A stretch of DNA of 64,000 nt, taken from NCBI GenBank assembly GCA_007748055.1, contig CP036279.1, positions 1,550,001 through 1,614,000 on the forward strand, written 5' to 3'. Shown here one piece after another: positions 36,914 to 45,307 of this stretch. The notes beneath the pieces were generated by a model. That model saw nothing but the letters and a program-made list of their open reading frames with translations, was not told the DNA's origin and ran no database searches. Position 1 is the first letter of the stretch. Each line of letters begins with the position of its first letter. A program made the translations under genes and the position numbers. The stretch comes from Kolteria novifilia (GTDB lineage Bacteria; Planctomycetota; Planctomycetia; Kolteriales; Kolteriaceae).

Positions 36914-37073
36914 CAGTCCGTTGATCTATTCGCTGCCGGCTGCGAACGGCTCTCTTGACCAATCTCGGCGTTGGAGAAACTCGACGAATCTACGGATTCG
37001 CCTGCGATTTGCCTCCTTGATCTTGGCCAACATCGCTCGTTCTCGCCTTGGCCCGCTCAAATCAACGGGCTGT
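36913..37073. mobile_element. MITE-like element, copy 2 (161 bp, TA-flanked)
   Basis: It starts GCAGTCCGTTGATC and ends GATTTCAAC-like ATCAACGGGCTGT, with TA on both sides (36911-36912, 37074-37075). It is inverted relative to copy 1 (14149-14310) and shares the internal CGAATC/GATTCG palindrome. Its left TA plus G completes the TAG stop codon of the XylR-like gene. Confidence 0.75.
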
Positions 37074-37213
37074 TAGAGAAAGCTCTCGCTTCCTGCCTGA
37101 TCGACGTCATCTCCGGGGCGGACGGGGTGGTCCCCGCGAATGCCCTCCCTGGGGTCGCTCGGCGGCGATATACTCATTGTTGAAGGACCGCAACGCGATA
37201 GAGACGAGACACC

Positions 37214-37534
37214 ATGCAAGATAGGCTCGACGCCGAACGCTGTTCCCGAATGCTCAAGGCCGTCGCCGACCCCGAACGGCTCAAGATCATTCAGTGCCTC
37301 TTCGAGGCTCCCCACAACGTGGGCGAGGTCGCGGAGATCCTCAAGACCGAGATCGCCAACGTCTCGCATCACTTGGGCGTGCTCCGCAATGCCGGTCTGG
37401 TCAAGGATCGGCGCAAGGGACGTCACATCGTCTATTCGCTGAACAAATCGCTATTCGAGGAGTCCTCCGACGCCTCGGTGCTGAACCTCGGCTGCTGCCG
37501 TCTCGACTTCGGTCAAGCATCGCCAGAGGGTTAG
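37214..37534 (+). CDS. ArsR-family transcriptional regulator
   Basis: This 106-residue protein has the winged-helix core DPERLKIIQCLFEAPHNVGEVAEIL ... ANVSHHLGVLRNAGLVKDRRKGRHIVYSL (about 19-76), an ArsR/SmtB-type repressor. The classic ELCVCDL metal motif is absent. Cys28, Cys94 and Cys95 (near NLGCCRLDFG at the C-terminus) could form another metal site. The presence of an ArsI-like gene further downstream suggests an arsenic or other metal response, although a DUF1559 gene now separates them. The ribosome site is weak. Confidence 0.88.
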   Translation: MQDRLDAERCSRMLKAVADPERLKIIQCLFEAPHNVGEVAEILKTEIANVSHHLGVLRNAGLVKDRRKGRHIVYSLNKSLFEESSDASVLNLGCCRLDFGQASPEG

Positions 37535-37813
37535 TCGCGACGGTTCGAAGCCGACTCCCGGAGTCTTGCCCGGCTCCACGCCGACGTCGGCACGTCGATC
37601 ACAGCCAACGATACCCGACGCCCGTGTCCCGCGATCTTTGTCGGTGACTATATTCAAATGTTCGTTAGAACGTTGGAGGGTTTGGCGCCCGCGTGCCCCT
37701 TGTTTCGCGCTCAACCCGAGGCTCTCGGAGGGATCCGGCGAGCCGACATGCATCGCGACTTCCCGACCGGTCCGGGACTTGGATCGCTCGGGATCCCCAT
37801 ACGGACACCCGCC

Positions 37814-39055
37814 ATGCTCACATCCATCCTCAGCAAACGATCGCGCCGCGCCGCCTTTACCCTCGTCGAGTTGCTTGTCGTCATCGCCATCATCGGCGTG
37901 CTGGTGGGACTCCTCCTGCCGGCGGTGCAACAAGCTCGCGAGGCCGCTCGGCGGACGCAGTGCCTCAACAATCTCCGGCAACTCTCGGTCGCCGCCCAAA
38001 ACTTCGCCGAGGCCCATGGAGCCTTTCCCATCGGCTCGGAGTTCAAGCTGTGGCCTGCCGATCCCTCGCATCCGAAGAACTACTATCGCTGGTCGGTGTG
38101 GGCCCACTTGACGCCCTACTTGGATCAAGCGGGCATCTACGAATCGCTGAATCTCGAGGTGCCGCTCTATTCGAGCAGTACTTCCGTCTCGCCGGAGAAC
38201 AGTACCACCGTCGGCGCCGTCTTCAGCGTCTTTCTCTGTCCGAGCGATCGTGGGGTTCCTGTCGCGGATTTGCTCGGCTTCACCGGGTCGACTTTCGGAC
38301 CGGTCAACTACGCGGCTTCCACGGGGACCGGTTTGGTCGAGAACGGGGGAGCGTTCGACACCGACGGTCTCTTCTACATCAACTCAGCGACGCGGTTCGG
38401 AGACATCACGGACGGCACGTCGAAGACGATCGCCTTTTCCGAGAGCCTACTGGGAAGCGATCCGGCTCCGTCGGGTCGGCAAGACCCGCGGACGGTCTAC
38501 GCGACGATGTACTCCGCGCCGTTGTCCGAGGGAGGGTGCGCCGCGCCGGGAGGCTACAACATCAGCGACCCGCGCGGCTTCTCCTGGGCCAACGGCGAAT
38601 ATCGCTGCGCCCTTTACAACCACTTCTACCCGCCGAACCACACCGAACTCGACTGCCTTGGCTTCTGGGTCTCCGGTGGCGAGCGGCAGTACACCGGATG
38701 GGGTTGGCGGACGGCGCGTAGTCGCCACCCCGGCGGTGTCAACGCTTCCTTCGCCGATGGTTCGACACGCTTCATCAACGATTCGATCGACTTCGACCTT
38801 TGGCGCGGCCTCTCGACCCGTAGTGGCAACGAGATCGTCTCGGAGTTCCGAGGTTCGGAATCAGGGAGGGAGAGCCAGTTGGCGACCGCGACCAGTTTTG
38901 ACCATTGTCTCTTTCCGTGGGACGTGGAGGCCTATCGTCGCGATGGGTCCTTGATACTCCGCGAGGTCTTCGAACCAGGGGAGATCGCGAGCCTGCGAGC
39001 GGACGCGGTGTCGCTCGCGGCCCGTCGGGAAGTTCGCTCAACCACGTGGGGTTGA
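37814..39055 (+). CDS. DUF1559 pseudopilin-like protein with read-through C-terminal extension
   Basis: This 413-residue open frame begins as a normal DUF1559 protein: [36 protein letters not shown], and a C-terminal FADGSTRFINDSID / RSGNEIVSEF. Most family members end there. Here the codon after GAGTTC is CGA (38849-38851), one base from TGA, so a normal stop may have mutated. The frame then runs through a short linker and into a segment like the N-terminus of phytanoyl-CoA dioxygenases. Whether the extension is translated or tolerated is unknown. The start has no strong ribosome site; the ATG fits the leader. Confidence 0.75.
   Translation: MLTSILSKRSRRAAFTLVELLVVIAIIGVLVGLLLPAVQQAREAARRTQCLNNLRQLSVAAQNFAEAHGAFPIGSEFKLWPADPSHPKNYYRWSVWAHLTPYLDQAGIYESLNLEVPLYSSSTSVSPENSTTVGAVFSVFLCPSDRGVPVADLLGFTGSTFGPVNYAASTGTGLVENGGAFDTDGLFYINSATRFGDITDGTSKTIAFSESLLGSDPAPSGRQDPRTVYATMYSAPLSEGGCAAPGGYNISDPRGFSWANGEYRCALYNHFYPPNHTELDCLGFWVSGGERQYTGWGWRTARSRHPGGVNASFADGSTRFINDSIDFDLWRGLSTRSGNEIVSEFRGSESGRESQLATATSFDHCLFPWDVEAYRRDGSLILREVFEPGEIASLRADAVSLAARREVRSTTWG
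38879..39027 (+). pseudogene. Fragment of phytanoyl-CoA dioxygenase-like gene (N-terminal part only)
   Basis: The reading DVEAYRRDGSLILREVFEPGEIASLRADAV resembles the opening of PhyH-family oxygenases (here only about 45 residues). A TTG with GGGAGGGAGAG before it would be its original start. None of the iron-binding HxD or distal His motifs follow. The sequence stops being PhyH-like near 39027 and changes to an ArsI-like reading in another frame, indicating a deletion junction. The fragment is short, so the family call is moderate. Confidence 0.5.
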
Positions 39056-39897
39056 GGCTCCTCGACTCGGCGGCGATGCTCGCGACCGAGCGTCGGCTGG
39101 TCGCCGCGGGAGCCTCGATCCAGCGGGAGGAGGGGGTCGAGTGCTGCAATTCACGGCAGACGAAGTTTTGGGTTCACGACCCGGACGGAGTTCTTTGGGA
39201 GATCTACCTGCTTCACGAAGACATCGATCACTTCGGGGCGGGATCGGAGGTCGTCTCGGTGACTCCCGCTGGCGAGACGTCGGCGTCCAAGATCGACAAG
39301 TCCGAAGTTGACGAACCAGAGAGCGGCTCCCGCTTGTTCTGGGAGCACTCGCTGGGCACCGAGATTCCCACGCGGCTTCCCTTCGCTGACGGTTCTCTTG
39401 ATGAGGTCAGGCTCAACGGTACCTTCAACACCGCTCTCGACGAAGTGACGATCACGAGCCTTCTTCGGGAGGTTTATCGGTCCCTGAAGGAGGGAGGTGT
39501 TGTTAAGCTCCATACCCTGGTCGCCGATCGACCGGTGGGGGGCGGAGAACTCTCCTTGCCGGGACCGGCGTCGGTGGTGAAAGCGACTCCGATGCAGGAC
39601 TTCCTCGTCCGCGCTTTGCGGGCGAGTCAATTCACGGCCGTGAGGTTCACGAAGTTCAAGGCCTCCCCATGCTTCGTCGTCGACGAGATTCAACTGCGCG
39701 AGTCGATGCTGGAAGCTCGCAAAGTGTTGAGAGGGACGGGGCACGAGAAGCGGCTTGTTCTCTACAAGGGGCCGATGGCGGAGGTTCGCGACGGAGCGGG
39801 TAACATCTTCGCTTGCGGCGAGTGGGTGACGGTGGCCGCCCCCGTCGCGGAGACGTTGCGTGATGGGCCGAACGCCGAGATGTTCGTCGTCGTGTAG
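39028..39897 (+). pseudogene. ArsI-like vicinal-oxygen-chelate protein fused to methyltransferase-like C-terminus, N-terminal half missing
   Basis: From SLNHVGLRLLDSAAM onward (39034) this reads like the second half of an ArsI/CadI glyoxalase-fold protein, with EGVECCNSRQTKFWVHDPDG containing the paired Cys and WEIYLLHEDID. The N-terminal metal-ligand half is absent. Beyond it, SLDEVRLNGTFNTALDEV and REVYRSLKEGGVVKL resemble late methyltransferase motifs, and YKGPMAEVRDGAGNIFACGEWVTV resembles the C-terminus of arsenite methyltransferases. No start codon with a ribosome site is near the junction. The intact ancestor probably took part in organoarsenical detoxification. It may be non-functional now. 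Confidence 0.65.
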
Positions 39898-40204
39898 CCC
39901 GTCGTTGTCGGGGCCGACACCGGGCCTCTCAACGGTCACGTGGATCGCGGTCGCGATCCGATCTCCAGGGACGCGATTGTCCCTCGGCGCTCCGGCATCG
40001 ATCGCTTGTTTTGCGTCATTCGCGAGGTTACAGTTCACCTGCTAGCGGGCATGCGTTTCGTCCGAGCCGGACGTTCTCCATCCTGGGATTCGTTCTCGAA
40101 CGAACCGCCGACGATGTCATTCCAGACCGCTTGAGGTGAACGGTTTGATCGACTCCGCGTCACATGGTGCGATGCCGCTCGCAAGATCCCTGAAAGGAAC
40201 GCTG
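39898..40204. other. Intergenic region
   Basis: About 300 bases without a gene or recognised repeat lie between the ArsI-like fragment and the amidohydrolase gene. Confidence 0.5.
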
Positions 40205-41182
40205 ATGACAACGCGACGGGCATTCTTGGGACACGCGGTGGCCGGAGCTTTGGGGACGGTCGCCCTCGGAGCCGCGAAGAGCGACACCGGCGTGGAGACG
40301 CTCGAGATCATCGACTGCCACACGCACTTCTACGATCCGACGCGTCCGCAGGGAGTTCCTTGGCCGGGGAAGGGGACGCCACTCTATCGAACGGTGCTGC
40401 CCGATGATTTGAAGCGACTCCCCAAGCCCAAGCCGGTCACGGGGACGGTCATCGTCGAAGCGAGCAAATGGGTTGAGGACAACCAATGGCTGCTCGACTT
40501 GGCGAAGGACGATCCCTTCATCGTCGGCATCGTCGGGCATCTGACTCCGGGAGAGCCGGCATTCAAGGATCACCTGGCCCGCTTTGGAAAGAACGATCTC
40601 TACCGGGGCATCCGAGTTCGGGATAAGCAAGTGCTCGAGTTGCTGGAGAAGGACGACCTCGCCGACCTCAAGCGGATGGCCGACGCCGACCTCTCGCTCG
40701 ATGTTAACGGCGGGCCGACGGGGCCCTACGCGGTCGCTCGACTCGCGGAGCGGTTGCCGTCCCTTCGCATCGTGATCAATCACATCGCCAACGTGCCGAT
40801 CACCGCCGAGGCGCCGCCGAGCGAGTGGGCCGAGGGCTTGCGGAAAGCCTCGAAGGGGCCGAATGTCTTCTGCAAGGTGTCGGCCCTGGTCGAGGGGGCG
40901 TCCCGAGGAGGAAGAACGGCGCCGCGTGAGTTGGCGTTTTACAAGCCCTACCTCGATGTCGTTTGGGATGCGTTCGGCGAGAACCGTCTCATTTACGGAA
41001 GCAACTGGCCCGTCTCCGACCGGGGGGCTGAATATCACGTGCTCGAGCAACTCGTCCTCGACGATGTCGCCGAACGCGGCTCGGAGGTCGCTCCCAAGTT
41101 TTTCTCTCAGAACGCCATACGCGCTTACAAGTGGGTCGAGCGTCCCGGCCGGAGCGAAGCGATTGTACCCAAATCGGCGTAG
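40205..41182 (+). CDS. Tat-exported amidohydrolase (Amidohydro_2 family)
   Basis: This 325-residue protein has a twin-arginine signal (TTRRAFLGHAVAGALGTVAL) and the TIM-barrel hydrolase motifs IDCHTHFYDP (metal-binding HxH), VINHIANVP (His) and YGSNWPVSD (Asp). Relatives hydrolyse lactones, including L-fuconolactone and 2-pyrone lactones. The start chosen gives the Tat signal and follows AAAGGA. It opens a plus-strand run containing an MFS transporter, an M20 hydrolase and another amidohydrolase, suggesting a catabolic cluster. Substrate unknown. Confidence 0.88.
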   Translation: MTTRRAFLGHAVAGALGTVALGAAKSDTGVETLEIIDCHTHFYDPTRPQGVPWPGKGTPLYRTVLPDDLKRLPKPKPVTGTVIVEASKWVEDNQWLLDLAKDDPFIVGIVGHLTPGEPAFKDHLARFGKNDLYRGIRVRDKQVLELLEKDDLADLKRMADADLSLDVNGGPTGPYAVARLAERLPSLRIVINHIANVPITAEAPPSEWAEGLRKASKGPNVFCKVSALVEGASRGGRTAPRELAFYKPYLDVVWDAFGENRLIYGSNWPVSDRGAEYHVLEQLVLDDVAERGSEVAPKFFSQNAIRAYKWVERPGRSEAIVPKSA

Positions 41183-41429
41183 TGCAACGTCGGCCTCTGT
41201 ATCCCATGAAGAGATCGCCGGTCGCTTGTCGGCCGGTGAGACGAGGAGCGATTGCCGCCGGAGACCTCTCTTTGACGGGGTGAAACGGACCTTTTCCGGA
41301 ATGGTAATAGTCTTCCCAGCATCCCGTGTTAGCCTCAAGTCAACTCATGCCGATTGACTGACGATGGGTCGTCAACGCCGGTCTCCTGCCGCCGCGTCAC
41401 TCGCTGCGCCTGACACAAAGAGGTCTCCC

Positions 41430-42785
41430 ATGGGTTCGGTCGCCGATCCCTCGCCGCAAGTCGCTCCCGAGGAGCCCAGCCGTGTGGGGAAACCATCTTC
41501 CCCCGGGAACCTCGGTTCGGAGAGTCCTTCCAGCCGTCCTCCAGCGGTGGCGCTCTTGACGCTGATCGTGATTTCCGTGGCGGTCAACTACATCGACCGC
41601 GGAGCGCTATCGGTCTCCAATCCGCTCATCGAGAGCGAGTTCGGCCTGACGAAGATTCATCAAGGACTGTTGCTCTCGGCGTTCTTTTGGACCTACGCCC
41701 TCGCCCAGATTCCCGCCGGCTGGCTCGTCGACCGCTTCAACGTCAAATGGGTCTACGCGATCGGCTACGCCGTCTGGTCGGTCGCCACCGCGCTGACCGG
41801 GTTCGTGGGCAACTTCGGGCTTCTCTTGAGTACCCGTCTCGTCCTCGGGGTCGGGGAAAGCGTCGCCTACCCAGCGACGTCGCGAATCATTTCCGAGAAC
41901 ATTCCCGAGCAACGTCGTGGACTCGCGAACGCTCTGGTCGATGCCGGCTCGAAGATAGGGCCGGGGCTGAGCACCCTCATCGGAGGGCTAATGGTCGAGC
42001 AGTTCGGCTGGCGGGCCCTCTTCATCGGCCTAGGCGTCGGTGGGCTCTTCTGGCTCATCCCGTGGTTTCTGGTCGCGCCGAGCCCTTCGTCCCTGCACGC
42101 ACTCGACGACGACAAGGGTCGCGAACCCGCGGCAAGTTCGCGTCCCTCCCTGGGGCAACTGCTCGTACGGCGTGACCTTTGGGGAACGTCGGTCGGCATG
42201 TTCACTCTTGGCTACACCTGGTACTTCATCCTGACGTGGTTGCCGACCTATCTGGTCGAGCAGCGCGGGTTGGATCTGGGCCGCATGGCGGTCGCCGCGT
42301 CCCTTCCGCTCTTCGCGATGGCGGCGACGACGGTCCTTGCGGGCTGGACGGCCGACTGGCTCATCGCCCAGGGGCGCTCGGTCACCATGGTTCGCAAAGG
42401 GTTCGCGGTCACCGGGCTGGCGCTCGCGGGAATCATGCTCTTTCCCGTGACTCGGGTCGAGACGGTGACCTCGTGCGTGGCGCTCATTGTCGGAGCTTGT
42501 TCCGCCCTCGGTTTGTACACCGCCAACGTCTGGGCGATGACCCAAACGATCGCGGGCCCGAAAGCGTCGGGACGCTGGAGCGGGATCCAGAACGCGATCG
42601 GCAACATGGGGGGCGTCGTCTCGCCGATGTTGACCGGCTTCATCGTTTACTTGACCGGCTCGTTCGGCCTGGCGTTCACCGTGGCGGCGGGTGTGCTCGG
42701 CGTCGGGATTTTCAGTTACTTGGCCCTCGTCGGGCAGGTCGCGCCGATCGACTGGTCGGAGGAAGGAGAAGCGGTTCGATGCTGA
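41430..42785 (+). CDS. MFS transporter, anion:cation symporter-like
   Basis: This 451-residue inner-membrane protein has an N-terminal cytosolic region of about 40 Ser/Pro-rich residues, then twelve helices. The motifs YIDRGALSVSNPLI in TM1 and GWLVDRFNVKW in the loop after TM2 are typical of the anion:cation symporter family, which imports sugar acids such as galactonate, glucarate or tartrate. The ATG follows GAGG. Its stop overlaps the start of the M20 hydrolase gene by seven bases, so import and hydrolysis are coupled in expression. Confidence 0.9.
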   Translation: MGSVADPSPQVAPEEPSRVGKPSSPGNLGSESPSSRPPAVALLTLIVISVAVNYIDRGALSVSNPLIESEFGLTKIHQGLLLSAFFWTYALAQIPAGWLVDRFNVKWVYAIGYAVWSVATALTGFVGNFGLLLSTRLVLGVGESVAYPATSRIISENIPEQRRGLANALVDAGSKIGPGLSTLIGGLMVEQFGWRALFIGLGVGGLFWLIPWFLVAPSPSSLHALDDDKGREPAASSRPSLGQLLVRRDLWGTSVGMFTLGYTWYFILTWLPTYLVEQRGLDLGRMAVAASLPLFAMAATTVLAGWTADWLIAQGRSVTMVRKGFAVTGLALAGIMLFPVTRVETVTSCVALIVGACSALGLYTANVWAMTQTIAGPKASGRWSGIQNAIGNMGGVVSPMLTGFIVYLTGSFGLAFTVAAGVLGVGIFSYLALVGQVAPIDWSEEGEAVRC

Positions 42786-43945
42786 CGGTAGCCTCCGAGC
42801 GAGTGTTGGACACGCTCGCGGACTTGGTTCGGATCAAGAGCGTCAATCCCGCCTACGATGACGGGGTGCCGGAGGGAGAGATCGCCGACTACGTCGATCG
42901 CTTCTTCGCCGAGCGTGACATCGAGACGACCCGCCAGGAGGTGTGGCGCGACCGTCCCAACGTCATCGCCCGGTTGCCCGGTCGCGACTCGTCGCGGCGT
43001 ATCGTGCTCGAGGCCCACACCGACACCGTCGCGGTCACCGGCATGACGATCCCTCCCTTTTCGCCGCGGCTGGTCGATGGCAAGCTCTACGGCCGTGGCT
43101 CGTGTGACACGAAGGCGGGACTTGCGGCGATGATGCACGCGGTCGCCTCGCTCAAGCAAGAGGGAATCGTTCCCCCATGCGATGTTTTGTTGGCGGCGAC
43201 GGTCGACGAGGAGTACTCCTATCGCGGCGTGCTCAAGTGCTGCGAGGGCCTCAAGGCCGACGCCGCGATCGTCGCCGAACCGACCGATCTGCGACTCGTC
43301 ACCGCGAGCAAGGGGCTCGTTCGTTTTCGCGTCCTCACCAAGGGCAAAGCCGCGCATAGTTCGAAGCCTCATCTGGGACGAAACGCGATCAACGCGATGG
43401 CTCACTTGTTGGTCACGTTGGAAGCGGACTCCGCTCAACTCGCTGACGTTCAGCATCCTCTGCTCGGTCCGGCCACCTGTAATGTCGGAGTTATCAACGG
43501 GGGCGTTCAGATCAACTTCGTGCCCGAGAGCTGTGTCATCGAGATCGATCGGCGTCGATTGCCGGGCGAGGGTATCGAGGAGGTGCTCGACCACTACCAG
43601 CGACTGTTCGATGGTCTCGGCTTCGGAGAGCGAGAGATCGAGGTGACGATGGAGTCGCCCCTTCTCACCGATGAACCGCTTGAGACGCCCGCCGACGCGA
43701 TGGTGGTTCGGGTCGCGGCGAAGGCGCTGGAGAGGCTCGGTCGCGACAGCGAGATCGTCGGGGTTCCCTTCGGGAGTGATGCGAGCAAGTTCTCCGCCCG
43801 GGGGATTCCGAGTATCATCATGGGACCGGGTTCGATCGATCAAGCGCATGCCGCGGTCGAGTTCGTCGACTGCGAGCAGGTGCTTCAGGCCCAAGAGATC
43901 TATCGCCAATGGATCCTGGGGTTCGACGCCGGCCCGCAAGCTTAG
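42779..43945 (+). CDS. M20 family metallohydrolase (ArgE/DapE-like)
   Basis: This 388-residue cytosolic enzyme shows the M20 dinuclear metal site in order: EAHTDTV (His and nearby Asp), GRGSCDTKAGLAAM (bridging Asp), ATVDEEYSYRG (catalytic Glu and ligand Glu), AEPTDL, and a C-terminal His region. The dimerisation lid is at about 180-300. It cleaves an amide or peptide bond, as do acetylornithine deacetylase and succinyl-diaminopimelate desuccinylase. Context with an organic-anion importer suggests a catabolic N-acyl hydrolase. The TAG stop is made by the TA and G at the left end of a MITE-like element. Confidence 0.88.
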   Translation: MLTVASERVLDTLADLVRIKSVNPAYDDGVPEGEIADYVDRFFAERDIETTRQEVWRDRPNVIARLPGRDSSRRIVLEAHTDTVAVTGMTIPPFSPRLVDGKLYGRGSCDTKAGLAAMMHAVASLKQEGIVPPCDVLLAATVDEEYSYRGVLKCCEGLKADAAIVAEPTDLRLVTASKGLVRFRVLTKGKAAHSSKPHLGRNAINAMAHLLVTLEADSAQLADVQHPLLGPATCNVGVINGGVQINFVPESCVIEIDRRRLPGEGIEEVLDHYQRLFDGLGFGEREIEVTMESPLLTDEPLETPADAMVVRVAAKALERLGRDSEIVGVPFGSDASKFSARGIPSIIMGPGSIDQAHAAVEFVDCEQVLQAQEIYRQWILGFDAGPQA

Positions 43946-44003
43946 CAGTCCGTTGATCTAAGAGGCCTGTTCGTAGTCGGCATCGATTCGATCATCGGGC
44001 TGT
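43945..44003. mobile_element. MITE-like element, copy 3 (internally deleted, 59 bp)
   Basis: The left end GCAGTCCGTTGATCTA and the right end TTCGTAGTCGGCATCG...GGGCTGT match the two ends of copies 1 and 2, with about 100 bases of interior missing. TA precedes it (43943-43944); the right TA is not preserved. It abuts the M20 hydrolase TAG stop. Confidence 0.65.
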
Positions 44004-44107
44004 CGGTGTTGTCGGGGGCGCCCGGTCTGAGTTTGTGTTCGCTCGGGTTGGCTCGGTGCGTTGACGATGTTCCAGGTCCGAGGGTTTGTAGCGAAGGCGA
44101 CCACGCG

Positions 44108-45139
44108 ATGGTGCGATACCGACCAACCGAACCGACGATTCAGGCAGCCCCGGCATGCGACCCATTGACGCCGGCGCGAGATGATGCCAACCTCGGGCGG
44201 CAAGCCCAGGTCAAGCGGCGCGACTTTCTCGCGGCAGCCTCGGCGACGCTCGGAGGACTGCTGTTGAATGTCCATGACGCGAAGGAGGCATCCTCCGGCG
44301 AGGCGAAGGGCTTCATCGATGCCCACGTCCATGTCTGGACCGACGATGTTGCAGCGTATCCGCTGGCTCCAGGGTTTCGTGTCGCGAACATGAAGCCGGC
44401 GAATTTTCCCCCGAGCGTCCTGATGGAGCACGCCCGGCCGGTCGGGGTCACGCGAGTCGTCCTAATCCAGATGAGCTTCTACCGCTACGACAACAGTTAC
44501 ATGTTGGCGACGATGAAGAAGTATCCTGGCGTCTTCTCCGGAGTGGCGATCGTCGACCAAACTGCTCCCGACGTGGGAACGAAGATTCGCTCGTTGGCGT
44601 CGCAAGGCGTGCGCGGGCTTCGCATCCGGCTGGGACTCGACGATCCGACGACGTCTCCCGAGCATCCGAGCATGCGCAATCTCTGGCGGGAGGCAACCGC
44701 GGCGGGGGTTGCGATCTGTCCGCTGATCAACCCGCCGGCGCTCGCGGATGTGGACACGCTCTGCATCGAGCATCCTGAGACAAGGGTGGTGATCGACCAC
44801 TTCGCTCGAATCGGCATCGATGGCGAGGTCAAGCCCGACGAGGTCAAGGCGCTGACCGGGCTCGCGCGTCATCCCAACGTCTACGTGAAGACCTCGGCGT
44901 TCTACGCATTGGGCAAGAAGAAGCCGCCCTACGCCGACCTGTCGGGATTGATCAAGAGCGTCCTCGACGCCTACGGGCCCTCGCGGTTGATGTGGGCCAG
45001 CGATTGTCCGTTCCAAGTGGAAGGGGAGCATAGCTACGCCGCGTCGATCGATCTTATCAAGGAGGGCCTCGACTTTCTCTCGCCCGACGACAAGGATTGG
45101 ATGTTGCGGCGAACGGCGGAGAAGGTTTTCTTCTCCTAG
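44108..45139 (+). CDS. Tat-exported amidohydrolase (Amidohydro_2 family)
   Basis: This 343-residue protein has a twin-arginine motif KRRDFLAAASATLGG after an N-terminal extension of about 35 residues (unusually long for a Tat leader) and the family motifs FIDAHVHVWTD (HxH), VVIDHFARIGI (His) and MWASDCPFQ (Asp). It is a paralogue of the amidohydrolase at 40205, grouped with the same transporter and M20 hydrolase. No alternative Met lies closer to the twin arginines. The TAG stop coincides with the left end of a dispersed repeat. Confidence 0.85.
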   Translation: MVRYRPTEPTIQAAPACDPLTPARDDANLGRQAQVKRRDFLAAASATLGGLLLNVHDAKEASSGEAKGFIDAHVHVWTDDVAAYPLAPGFRVANMKPANFPPSVLMEHARPVGVTRVVLIQMSFYRYDNSYMLATMKKYPGVFSGVAIVDQTAPDVGTKIRSLASQGVRGLRIRLGLDDPTTSPEHPSMRNLWREATAAGVAICPLINPPALADVDTLCIEHPETRVVIDHFARIGIDGEVKPDEVKALTGLARHPNVYVKTSAFYALGKKKPPYADLSGLIKSVLDAYGPSRLMWASDCPFQVEGEHSYAASIDLIKEGLDFLSPDDKDWMLRRTAEKVFFS

Positions 45140-45187
45140 TGCTCCGTCAAAGCCTGTGTTTCGGGTGCCACTGGCCGCTTGTCAGCC
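45139..45187. repeat. Dispersed repeat (GCACTAG family), at the amidohydrolase stop
   Basis: Read on the minus strand from 45187, the segment is GGCTGACAAGCGGCCAGTGG...GGAGCACTAG and is the best-preserved version of the repeat at 2469, 4839 and 8360. TA lies at 45137-45138 and forms the gene's stop with the following G. The right border, probably further into 45188-45250, is not resolved. Confidence 0.6.
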
Positions 45188-45307
45188 TGGGAAAACGAGT
45201 TGTTGATCCATTCGTCCGACCTTGGATCGCCGACAACGACCTAGTGCCAATGATATGGCAGCAGTGCCCACCCGAGAAAGGATCGGTGGTCTCGTTCAAC
45301 CCGTCGC

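Noticed and set aside
42179-42778. A 200-residue N-terminal extension of the M20 hydrolase
   Set aside because: It is antiphase to the MFS gene, Arg/Gly-rich and without a domain. The ATG at 42779 gives the normal M20 start.
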